From a bacterium (lineage in GTDB: Bacteria; Dependentiae; Babeliae; Babeliales; RVW-14), in NCBI GenBank assembly GCA_010027825.1, contig RGUK01000027.1, positions 1-15,779 on the forward strand: a stretch of DNA of 15,779 nt, in the 5' to 3' direction. Both the position numbers and the translations under genes were made by a program. The first letter of the stretch is position 1. Every line of letters begins with the position of its first letter. Shown here piece by piece: positions 1 to 6,160 of the stretch. The notes beneath the pieces were generated by a model. The model was not told the origin of the DNA. It saw only the letters and a program-made list of their open reading frames with translations, and ran no database searches.

Positions 1-1
1 C

Positions 2-229
2 AACATTTACGACGACATCGTGAATGCTGCGCCGTCAAAGTTCGATGCAACTGTTCAAGGCTATTTTGCCGAGATCATCGAAAACTTTGAGAAGATGTCT
101 GACATTGTTGCGGATCACCGCGCGATGTGTGCAAAGGTTCAGGAAGAGCTGAACAAGCGGGAAGAGAGTGAAGACGATACGGAAGAGCATGAAGCTTCGC
201 CGCGTCGCCGGTCTGATATGACGCGTTAG
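2..229 (+). CDS. Hypothetical protein, 3' part only (5' end outside the window)
   Basis: The frame is open from the first full codon of the window and ends with TAG at 227-229. A GTG at 20 could be a start, but no Shine-Dalgarno sequence lies upstream of it, so I read this as the end of a gene that begins before the window. The visible part is hydrophilic. A predicted helix (FAEIIENFEKMSDIVADHR) leads into a charged tail rich in Glu, Asp and Arg that looks disordered. The stop codon overlaps the AGGAGG ribosome-binding site of the next gene, so the two are probably co-transcribed. I do not recognise the family and no function can be given. Confidence 0.6.
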   Translation, partial: NIYDDIVNAAPSKFDATVQGYFAEIIENFEKMSDIVADHRAMCAKVQEELNKREESEDDTEEHEASPRRRSDMTR

Positions 230-237
230 GAGGTTTT

Positions 238-786
238 ATGTTTTCTGTACGTAATGTTCCAGTTGTGATTGAGCCCGGCGTTGGCGCGCTGGAGGCTGAA
301 TTCTTTATCAAAGACGATGCGCACGGACATCGCACATTTCCGTTGCAGCTACAGCGTCTCGAACTTGACGAGAATGTTGTCGCGAAATTGCCGTTTATCC
401 CGGCGACTCAGTTTCCTCACGCCTTTTCGTTAGTTGGTGATGTTGACAAGTCGGCTGTTATCGTAGTCTATGACTTTCTTGGTCGTATTGCCTGCGTATA
501 CACCCGCGGCGATGATAAGTCTGCGTGGGATCGCTGCGACGTCGCTGACGAGCATGCAGGTAAGACAGTAACTCAGTTTTCTGTCCGGTTTAATTTTTCG
601 TCTGTGAAAGAACGCACGACGTTTCTTGAACTGGTCGATAAGATGGTCAAAGACGCCAAGAAGGATTTACCGCCTTCGCAGCACAATGTGATGCGGGCGC
701 TGAAGCTACTTGGTCGTTCGCGCGTACCGCCGGTTGTCATGCCGGTGGCCGTGGCAAAAGCGGCTTTAACGCCGGTGAGGTTGTAG
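238..786 (+). CDS. Hypothetical phage protein, 182 aa
   Basis: ATG at 238 is preceded by a perfect AGGAGG (228-233) four bases upstream, one of the best ribosome-binding sites in the window, which suggests high expression. The protein is a mixed alpha/beta globular chain with many hydrophobic beta-like stretches (for example VIVVYDFLGRIACVYTRG near residues 74-91). A helical C-terminal part (about 125-160) ends in a Pro/Val/Ala-rich tail. There is no signal peptide or membrane segment. It lies between a partial unknown gene and a glycosyltransferase-like gene. I do not recognise a family; a structural or accessory virion role would be guesswork. Confidence 0.75.
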   Translation: MFSVRNVPVVIEPGVGALEAEFFIKDDAHGHRTFPLQLQRLELDENVVAKLPFIPATQFPHAFSLVGDVDKSAVIVVYDFLGRIACVYTRGDDKSAWDRCDVADEHAGKTVTQFSVRFNFSSVKERTTFLELVDKMVKDAKKDLPPSQHNVMRALKLLGRSRVPPVVMPVAVAKAALTPVRL

Positions 787-810
787 TTAACTAGTTGAAC
801 GGAGTCGTGT

Positions 811-1509
811 ATGGCGGATGGAGCCGCATCTGTTTGTGTCTGCGTTTTGTTTTACGGCGCAGAAGACAAACACTTTAAACTCGCTCAGCGCGTTCTTAAC
901 GAACCTATGCGCGAGTTAGCCGCTCGAAACGTTTCTTTTCGTTTTGGTTGCAACGCCGTGGGGCCAGACACGACTCAATTTCTAGTTCAACAGATTGCCG
1001 ACTATTTTCACTCGGCCACAATTTTTCACAGCGCCGAGAACTTGATGAAGTATCCGATGATGCGGCGCATGTTGTATGAGCCAGCTGTTCGTGAGCCAAT
1101 TACGATGTGGTTTGATCACGATTCGTATCTTGAGCCGACTGACGGCGCGCACAACTGGCTTGATCGGGTAATAACGCATGTAAACGGGTGCAATCTTGTT
1201 GGGTCAGTAGAGCGCGCCAAGTTGCCAGATGAGCAGCTGCGGTGGATTGAACAGCAGCCGTGGTTTAACCCGGAGTATGAAAAAACATACTTGCCGTACG
1301 TGATCGGCGGCTGGTGGGCAATCAAAACAGAGCTGCTGTATCAATTCAATTTTCCGCCGGCTGGCTTTCAGCAGAAATATGGTGAACGCGTGCTTGGTGC
1401 TGCCTTTAAACACCAAGACATCAGGTTCTGCCATTTTCGAGAGGGCGTAAAAATTAACGTCAATGACTCCGGCGTCGAGACAGCAGCCCCAAGGACGATG
1501 ACAGCATGA
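811..1509 (+). CDS. Putative GT-A-fold glycosyltransferase (GT2-like), 232 aa
   Basis: The product probably transfers a sugar from a nucleotide-sugar donor. Seen in the sequence: a beta-strand-like N-terminus (VCVCVLFYG, residues 8-16), then a helix and a second strand ending in FGCNAVGPD, as in the nucleotide-binding half of GT-A enzymes. A WFDHDSYLEP segment near residue 100 carries a DxD-type motif (DHD) that in this fold binds the metal and donor diphosphate. GGWWAIK near 171-177 and a late HQDIRFCHFREGVKIN segment fit the acceptor side and the C-terminal metal or phosphate-contacting histidines. GGAG at 801-804 supports the ATG start. The stop overlaps the next start (ATGA). A second, unrelated glycosyltransferase lies at 11702. 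The acceptor (virion protein, phage DNA or host glycan) cannot be told from sequence. Confidence 0.6.
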   Translation: MADGAASVCVCVLFYGAEDKHFKLAQRVLNEPMRELAARNVSFRFGCNAVGPDTTQFLVQQIADYFHSATIFHSAENLMKYPMMRRMLYEPAVREPITMWFDHDSYLEPTDGAHNWLDRVITHVNGCNLVGSVERAKLPDEQLRWIEQQPWFNPEYEKTYLPYVIGGWWAIKTELLYQFNFPPAGFQQKYGERVLGAAFKHQDIRFCHFREGVKINVNDSGVETAAPRTMTA

Positions 1510-1910
1510 AAGTCTCAGTCGCGCGTTTAGATATGAAAAAAACAAGAGAGCGCTGGCCCGAGGGCGTTCCGTTTGAGCCGGCGCTTATAAAGCCGATAGA
1601 CGAGGTGGGCGGCTCAAAGTGGCATATTTTGTACGCCGCCTATAACCCCGGCGAGCAGCCCGTTTGGGCGTTTTCGGAGCACGACGAGTATTTACGTATT
1701 CCGCTTTTTTCGTACGATTTGAATCCGGCAGCAGATCTTGCGATGGCATTTCTGCTGCAACTCGGGCTATCTTGCGCAGCTTATCTCCCCAAACCGGTCA
1801 ATCATTTTTATGTGGCGACTGGTAATCCGGTTGAGCTGCTGTATGATCCCGATACCGGTTTGAACAGCGGGTTACGTTATTGGTTTGGTTTCGCGGTCAA
1901 AACTTTTTAA
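1506..1910 (+). CDS. Hypothetical protein, 134 aa, overlapping the glycosyltransferase
   Basis: The ATG overlaps the TGA of the glycosyltransferase gene (ATGA), a usual sign of translational coupling, and AAGGA at 1491-1495 can serve as its ribosome-binding site. ATG at 1533 is a possible alternative start. The protein has a basic N-terminus, then a Trp/Tyr/Phe-rich globular body (WHILYAAYNPGEQPVWAF, then an alanine/leucine-rich helix around residues 79-94). It has neither membrane segments nor recognisable catalytic motifs. The tight coupling suggests it works with the glycosyltransferase, but this is inference. Family not recognised. Confidence 0.65.
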   Translation: MKVSVARLDMKKTRERWPEGVPFEPALIKPIDEVGGSKWHILYAAYNPGEQPVWAFSEHDEYLRIPLFSYDLNPAADLAMAFLLQLGLSCAAYLPKPVNHFYVATGNPVELLYDPDTGLNSGLRYWFGFAVKTF

Positions 1911-1920
1911 GGACGAAACA

Positions 1921-2568
1921 ATGACGAAGACGACGATTGTCGATGCGGTTAAGACAGACAACAGGCCGGCGGCTGGTACGGGTGGTACCACAAACGTCAC
2001 CGTGCCGATCAAGATGGACGCAACGTCTCTTGCGAAAGCGTTGCAGGCAGCGGCAAATCAACAGCCGCAAACAGTACGTGTAAATCCGTCGGCGCTTATT
2101 AAGGACGCTGCCGCACGCATGGAAGAAATGTATGCGCGGTTCAATGCGCTGCGGCAGATTGGCGCTGAACTACACGGCAAAACGCTGAGTGACCCGATCC
2201 CCGAGACAATCAAAATCGAGGACATCGCGATCACGTTCCGCCCAGTTAAAGATGGCAAAGAAGCAGAGCCGGTCGTAGCTCACATTAAAAATGTTGTCTG
2301 CGTCGGCGACATTTCTAATTTGCTGTCGAGCGAACTGGGTACGATTATTTTGGCACTAGAGCAGGAAGCGTTGGCTGTAAAAGAGACAGCTACTAGCGCA
2401 GAAGAAACCTGCACCAAAGCGCGCCAGCAGTGGGAAGCCAACAACCCCGATCGGAAGGTTGTTGTTCGTGCCGGGACAGGTGATATCACGACGGTTGACA
2501 CCGCCGCTGCCACTGTTCCCGCCGGCCCTATAACTCTGGGCGGATCTGATGAAACGCCCTCCGTTTAG
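1921..2568 (+). CDS. Hypothetical protein, 215 aa
   Basis: I chose ATG at 1921 because AAGGA (1909-1913) lies seven bases upstream. The frame is open further upstream (TTG at 1885), but that start has no ribosome-binding site and would overlap the preceding gene. The N-terminal 50 residues are rich in Thr, Ala, Gly and Asn and are probably flexible. Residues about 55-95 form a helix (ALIKDAAARMEEMYARFNAL), followed by a beta-rich section. A second Ala/Glu-rich helix around residues 140-175 looks able to form a coiled coil, and the tail is Thr/Ala/Gly-rich. This resembles a small virion or assembly protein in style only. Its last 20 bases overlap the start of the next gene. Confidence 0.75.
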   Translation: MTKTTIVDAVKTDNRPAAGTGGTTNVTVPIKMDATSLAKALQAAANQQPQTVRVNPSALIKDAAARMEEMYARFNALRQIGAELHGKTLSDPIPETIKIEDIAITFRPVKDGKEAEPVVAHIKNVVCVGDISNLLSSELGTIILALEQEALAVKETATSAEETCTKARQQWEANNPDRKVVVRAGTGDITTVDTAAATVPAGPITLGGSDETPSV

Positions 2569-3400
2569 TTATGCGCGATTACGGCAGTGTCGCGATAAAC
2601 TTGCAGAGCGGGCTCTTCGGCCATACATAGACGCTAATGTGGCCGGAGAGACGCTGCGTGACATTTGTCGCGACGTTCTGGCGGAGCTACCGGCATCGGT
2701 ATCTCAGCCAGCCGTGTTTGATTCTATTCGTGCGCTCGCCGGCACGCGGCTCTCGCGGCAGGCCGCTTACGGGTTGGCTTGGCGGCTAGCCGGCAATATT
2801 GAGACGCTTAAAGCCGGGTTGCCTGTTTTGCCGTGGACGCGCCAGCTCGAAGACGAACTCGTTCCGGTGTGTGTTGAGGGTGTGCGGCCTTACAAGCGTA
2901 AAACAACGTCGGGGTATATTCTTGAATGTCGCGCCGTCGGCGGTACGCCTACGGCTATGTTAATTACGCCGTTCTTCTCTCAAAACAGTTGCCGGGCTAT
3001 CTCGCAGACACTCGGTTTTTCAGCCCCGTGGGGTGCTTACCCGTACACGACGGCTATGCACTTTTTAAACTTGTTGTTTTTCGCGCATGTCGAAGCTGAA
3101 CGAAGTCGCGAGCAGCCCGTGTTTTCCAAAGTCAGCGTCAGTAGCAGTATGCTTCGTGACAATCGCGGGCTTATCGAGGTCCGTACCCGCGCACGCCCGT
3201 GTCCAGAAGGGTACGAACATTCTTGCGTTCATTGCTGGTTAGGTGCAGACCAGTGTATGTTTGCTACGCATCAGCGTACGTATGTCACTAGGTTCTGCCC
3301 GGCCTGTCAAACGGACGCGTTTTTTGATCCTAGAGACTCCGGCGTAATGTGCGTCCGTTGTCGGAACACCGCTTCGCGACAAGTTGAATCCGCGTCATAG
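2549..3400 (+). CDS. Protein with C-terminal cysteine-rich zinc-binding module, 283 aa
   Basis: The start lies inside the preceding gene, with GGGCGGA at 2538-2544 as ribosome-binding site. The N-terminal 110 residues are helical and basic. The middle (about 112-215) is mixed. The C-terminus holds Cys218, Cys226, Cys229, Cys236, His241, Cys250, Cys253, Cys268 and Cys271, including three CxxC pairs (CVHC, CPAC, CVRC), enough ligands for two zinc ions in zinc-ribbon-like knuckles. Such modules bind nucleic acid or hold protein interfaces. The intermediate GYEHSC, FATHQRTYV and FFDP segments between the cysteines suggest a specific conserved fold rather than a generic finger. I cannot place it in a named family. 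A role in phage transcription or DNA transactions is inference. Confidence 0.8.
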   Translation: MKRPPFSYARLRQCRDKLAERALRPYIDANVAGETLRDICRDVLAELPASVSQPAVFDSIRALAGTRLSRQAAYGLAWRLAGNIETLKAGLPVLPWTRQLEDELVPVCVEGVRPYKRKTTSGYILECRAVGGTPTAMLITPFFSQNSCRAISQTLGFSAPWGAYPYTTAMHFLNLLFFAHVEAERSREQPVFSKVSVSSSMLRDNRGLIEVRTRARPCPEGYEHSCVHCWLGADQCMFATHQRTYVTRFCPACQTDAFFDPRDSGVMCVRCRNTASRQVESAS

Positions 3401-3410
3401 AAAGGATTTT

Positions 3411-3569
3411 ATGAGCAGCATTGGCTACAGGCAAAAAGGTGACAGCGGGCCCCTGTATAACCCCGAGCGCGACTACGCGTACATAACACCCACGTTGATG
3501 GTGCGCGCCATTGAAAATCTTGATCCGGCCGCCCGCACAGATGACGCGCTAAAGTGGAGCAAGCGCTGA
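3411..3569 (+). CDS. Small hypothetical protein, 52 aa
   Basis: The start is set by AAGGA (3402-3406) just upstream of ATG at 3411; an in-frame ATG at 3384 lies inside the previous gene and lacks such a site. The product is short and hydrophilic, with a Gly/Pro/Tyr-rich first half (SGPLYNPERDYAYITP) and a short helix. No motif is recognised. The last 16 bases overlap the next gene, consistent with a co-translated pair. Confidence 0.6.
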   Translation: MSSIGYRQKGDSGPLYNPERDYAYITPTLMVRAIENLDPAARTDDALKWSKR

Positions 3570-3979
3570 ATCGTCGTGATTTTTTTGCGTTTAGATATCC
3601 AGTGCGGCTAGCGCTGTTTGCGTCTATTGGTGAGGTGTTCTGTGCGGCGTGGTTTAAAGGCGTGCGTGAAGTATCCGTGATTGGTGAAGAATCTCCGGCC
3701 GCCGCTGGTATGGCGCGCTTCGCTGCCACTGTCGTTGAGTTTGCTTCTCGTAACGGCACGCCAACCTATAACGTCAATTTCATGGCTGAGCACCTGAAAA
3801 TGATGAACGACGTATTGCAGACTCGGCTGAATGTGGTGTATAAGGAGTTGCAGACCGCTAACGAAAAACTCAGCGAGTGTAAACAAGCGCTCGCCGAGAG
3901 TGAAAAAAAGCGCCCGTCGTTATGGCGGCGCTTCGTTAATTGGTCGAATACACAAACCGATTACACTGGCCCGAAATAG
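3554..3979 (+). CDS. Hypothetical protein with C-terminal coiled coil, 141 aa
   Basis: The frame opens with GTG at 3554 inside the end of the preceding small gene. No strong ribosome-binding site is seen, so translation may depend on the upstream gene. The N-terminal half (residues 10-65) is hydrophobic and globular, not clearly transmembrane (LALFASIGEVFCAAWF). Residues about 77-118 are a long amphipathic helix with regular Leu spacing (LQTRLNVVYKELQTANEKL), typical of a coiled coil that makes dimers or trimers. A short basic Trp-rich tail follows (KRPSLWRRFVNW). A structural or scaffold role is possible but unproven. Confidence 0.65.
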   Translation: MEQALNRRDFFAFRYPVRLALFASIGEVFCAAWFKGVREVSVIGEESPAAAGMARFAATVVEFASRNGTPTYNVNFMAEHLKMMNDVLQTRLNVVYKELQTANEKLSECKQALAESEKKRPSLWRRFVNWSNTQTDYTGPK

Positions 3980-3988
3980 GAGAGCTGC

Positions 3989-4630
3989 GTGCCTAAGTAC
4001 AGGATGTACAAGGACCCCAAGCAGTTTGGGGCAAAGCTGGATAAAAAGCCGGCCGACGCGATTAGGTTCCTTGGTCTTGACTTGGGTAGCAATTGCGGAG
4101 TCGCCATATATGACTTCGTTCCGGGCAAGAAGATGCTGCAGGAAAAGTTGCAGCTGTTTCAGTGGGACTTGTCGGTACAAGGGCTCGAATCCGGCGCCGC
4201 TCGTTTTGTGCGGTTGCGCGCGTTTTTGAACACCGTCGCTCCAGATGTCATTGGTTACGAGGACGTAAAATACACGCCTCCGCGGGAGTTCTTTGTTAAC
4301 AAAAAGTTTGGTATACCTGCGGTTCTGTCTCGTGTTGCCACTGCATCTGAAGTGCTGGGCGGCATGAAGGTTACGGTAGCGACGTGGGCCGAAGAGGCGG
4401 ATTTGATATCAAGTGGTTTTGCTATCAGCACAATCAAAAAATTTGCAACAGGAAATGGCAAGTCAAGCAAAGAAGATATGATTGCTGCTGCAAATAAATC
4501 GCTCGGCGCCGCTTTTGACTCCGCGAAATATAAATCCACTGGTATCGACAATGTGGTGGACGCGGCGTTTGTTTTATTGCTTTTGATTCAGACAACAAAT
4601 GCCGGCCTAACGAACGCAAAAAAACAGTGA
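3989..4630 (+). CDS. RuvC-like Holliday-junction resolvase, 213 aa
   Basis: RNase H-fold nuclease that probably cleaves four-way DNA junctions and other branched DNA in the infected cell. The expected acidic residues are in order: Asp31 in FLGLDLGSNCGVAIYD (strand 1), Glu91 in VIGYEDVKY, and Asp187 and Asp191 in GIDNVVDAAF, the IDN..DA signature of the RuvC active site. A GKSSKEDM segment (157-164) matches the Gly/Lys-rich loop and helix before the last acids. The length is slightly above bacterial RuvC (about 170) because of an N-terminal basic extension of about 25 residues. GTG is chosen as start because AGGAG precedes it. Phages use such enzymes to debranch DNA for packaging, in recombination or in host DNA degradation. 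I cannot tell which applies here. Confidence 0.85.
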   Translation: MPKYRMYKDPKQFGAKLDKKPADAIRFLGLDLGSNCGVAIYDFVPGKKMLQEKLQLFQWDLSVQGLESGAARFVRLRAFLNTVAPDVIGYEDVKYTPPREFFVNKKFGIPAVLSRVATASEVLGGMKVTVATWAEEADLISSGFAISTIKKFATGNGKSSKEDMIAAANKSLGAAFDSAKYKSTGIDNVVDAAFVLLLLIQTTNAGLTNAKKQ

Positions 4631-4636
4631 TGCCGA

Positions 4637-5278
4637 ATGAAACGGCCGGATACGTTTGTTCAAATTGACGAGGTTATCGGCGCTGACTCGATTGCGCCGT
4701 TGTCGTGCGCAGACGCCTTTAGCCGACGCGAGCACCCGCTTGTTTTGTTTACCGGCGCGTTGTTGTTTACGCACGGCGGCTTCGACCGCGACCCGGTAAT
4801 AGAGTTCGACGCGCGGTTTCCAGCCGAGTCAAAAGATCTACGGCCGTTTTTTGTCGATCTTGCGCGGGACAAAGAAAGATTTTTTTTTGGGTTCGGCGTT
4901 ATGCCCGCTCCCAATCGGCCGCAGGCGGTTAACTGGGACAAGCGGCTATACTGCATCGACCACCGCCGAAAAGAAGAGTGCTTCGAGTTTCTTGGCGGTA
5001 TCGCATACTCGAATCAGCACACGCATGTTTTTGCCAGTTCGTTTATGCAGACCGTTCTGATACCTGACCCGACGTCACGAACCGGTCAGACGTTAGAAGT
5101 GCACGTTGCGGGTGTTATGTCTAACAAGTTTGTTGTTTATGTAGAACCGCAGTTCAACGGGCCGGCTGTTGCCCGCCGAGTCAGTACAGCGCACTCACAC
5201 CTCATCCCGCCGAGCATATACAAGGCTGGTCTGATGGCTGGGTTTAACGGTAAAGATCCGCTAGACATGAGAGACTGA
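4637..5278 (+). CDS. Hypothetical protein, 213 aa
   Basis: The ATG lies six bases after the resolvase stop with no clear Shine-Dalgarno sequence, so re-initiation or coupling is likely. The chain is Phe/Asp/His-rich with a globular look: VLFTGALLFTHGGFDRD near residues 36-52, ERFFFGFGVMPAP near 81-93, and a C-terminal HSHLIPPSIYKAGLMAGF segment. No known catalytic motif or membrane helix was found. The codons for residues around 82-84 form a run of nine T (4880-4888), unusual in this genome. Family not recognised. Confidence 0.7.
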   Translation: MKRPDTFVQIDEVIGADSIAPLSCADAFSRREHPLVLFTGALLFTHGGFDRDPVIEFDARFPAESKDLRPFFVDLARDKERFFFGFGVMPAPNRPQAVNWDKRLYCIDHRRKEECFEFLGGIAYSNQHTHVFASSFMQTVLIPDPTSRTGQTLEVHVAGVMSNKFVVYVEPQFNGPAVARRVSTAHSHLIPPSIYKAGLMAGFNGKDPLDMRD

Positions 5279-5279
5279 T

Positions 5280-5732
5280 ATGGACGACGCGCCAGCAACA
5301 GAACCGAAAATTACCCCAGACGGCGCTGAGTCTCCGGGGCACTACTATGCTGTCATCCTTAGCCCCGAGGGTGATTTCAAAGTAGAGGAGTTTGACGAGT
5401 TAGAAAAATTAACCGCGCGATTAAAAGAACTCATCAACAAAGACGTGAGCGTGTTCAGCTTTGCCGGCGTGCGGTTAAACATATCTAAACCGCCGTTCAG
5501 GCATTTGTTGACGCCGTGGGGCAATATGCCGCTCTTCGACATATCCACAGACAGCCTAGAGCCTGACGACACTGGTTATCTAGGTATTGATCCGGTTCAT
5601 TTGGAAACCCCGCCCGAGATTAAAACACCAGCGTCGCCAAAATTGTCCGTGAACTCTGGCGACTTCTTTTCTGACGAAGACGACGGCTCTTTAAACGTCT
5701 TCGACGGCGTGTTGCCTGACCCAGATAGCTGA
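5280..5732 (+). CDS. Acidic hypothetical protein, 150 aa
   Basis: ATG follows the preceding TGA by one base (TGATATG), so the two genes are probably translated together. The protein is strongly acidic. A central globular part (about residues 20-90) begins with HYYAVILSPEGDFKVEEF, resembling a beta-hairpin followed by a helix (LEKLTARLKELINKD). The C-terminal 60 residues are Asp/Glu/Pro/Ser-rich and likely disordered. It is the last gene before the loosest part of the window. No family is recognised. Confidence 0.7.
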   Translation: MDDAPATEPKITPDGAESPGHYYAVILSPEGDFKVEEFDELEKLTARLKELINKDVSVFSFAGVRLNISKPPFRHLLTPWGNMPLFDISTDSLEPDDTGYLGIDPVHLETPPEIKTPASPKLSVNSGDFFSDEDDGSLNVFDGVLPDPDS

Positions 5733-5839
5733 ACTAAATTTTTCAGCATAATCTGGCATATTTATTGTACCGCGTTTTATCGTTGAGCGCGGGCAGCACT
5801 AATAACTGCAGCTTTAAAGCTGTAAGGGGGAACGCGTGT
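5733..5839 (+). promoter_or_regulatory. AT-rich leader with a small hairpin; possible promoter
   Basis: This is the longest clearly non-coding stretch in the window. It starts AT-rich (5733-5780). TTTTCA (5740-5745) and TATTGT (5763-5768) could be weak -35 and -10 boxes 17 bases apart, each matching four of six consensus positions. A perfect 14-base palindrome, CAGCTTTAAAGCTG, lies at 5809-5822 and extends to a six-pair stem at 5807-5824. It is followed at once by AAGGGGG (5824-5830), a possible ribosome-binding site. No T-run follows, so it is not a terminator. A promoter or translational control region for the genes downstream is plausible but weakly supported. Confidence 0.3.
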
Positions 5840-6160
5840 TTGCGTAACGTTGTGCGATTCAAAGGACGGCCTGTTCGCAGACAGGAAGTTCTCGATGTAA
5901 CCCGGACCATCGTTCAGTTTTATGACAAGACTTCAAGTGGAGACTATGAGGAAATTGTCGTATCACCGAACGACTGGGCCTTATATTCGTCGAAACACTT
6001 TGAATCCAAATCCGTCAGGGATGGTAACTTGAGAAAAGGAGTTAGTAGTGGATATCGCGAAGACACAGGCAACGATTATCGCGGCTTTCGATCGGGTAGC
6101 GGCGCGCTGCGAAGACCTCGTAGCAGTAAGCTGGCTGGCCGGCGAAGGCAAAAAGTTTGA
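5840..6160 (+). CDS. Possible TTG-start gene, 106 aa, overlapping the next gene
   Basis: The open frame fills most of the gap before the 6048 gene. TTG at 5840 has AAGGGGG nine bases upstream; a further in-frame TTG at 5765 lacks one. Residues 1-68 read like a real small protein (RNVVRFKGRPVRRQEVLDV, then DYEEIVVSPNDWALYSS). The last 38 codons run in a different frame through the start of the following gene and give a low-complexity Arg/Ser/Gly tail, so the folded part probably ends near 6047. Alternatively the whole frame is chance and the region is non-coding leader, or a frameshift has removed an earlier stop. No family is recognised. Confidence 0.4.
   Translation: MRNVVRFKGRPVRRQEVLDVTRTIVQFYDKTSSGDYEEIVVSPNDWALYSSKHFESKSVRDGNLRKGVSSGYREDTGNDYRGFRSGSGALRRPRSSKLAGRRRQKV

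Noticed and set aside
3831..4229. 132-aa + strand frame across the coiled-coil and resolvase genes
   Set aside because: It overlaps two better-supported genes in another frame. Its Arg/Cys/Ser-rich sequence is typical of a shadow.
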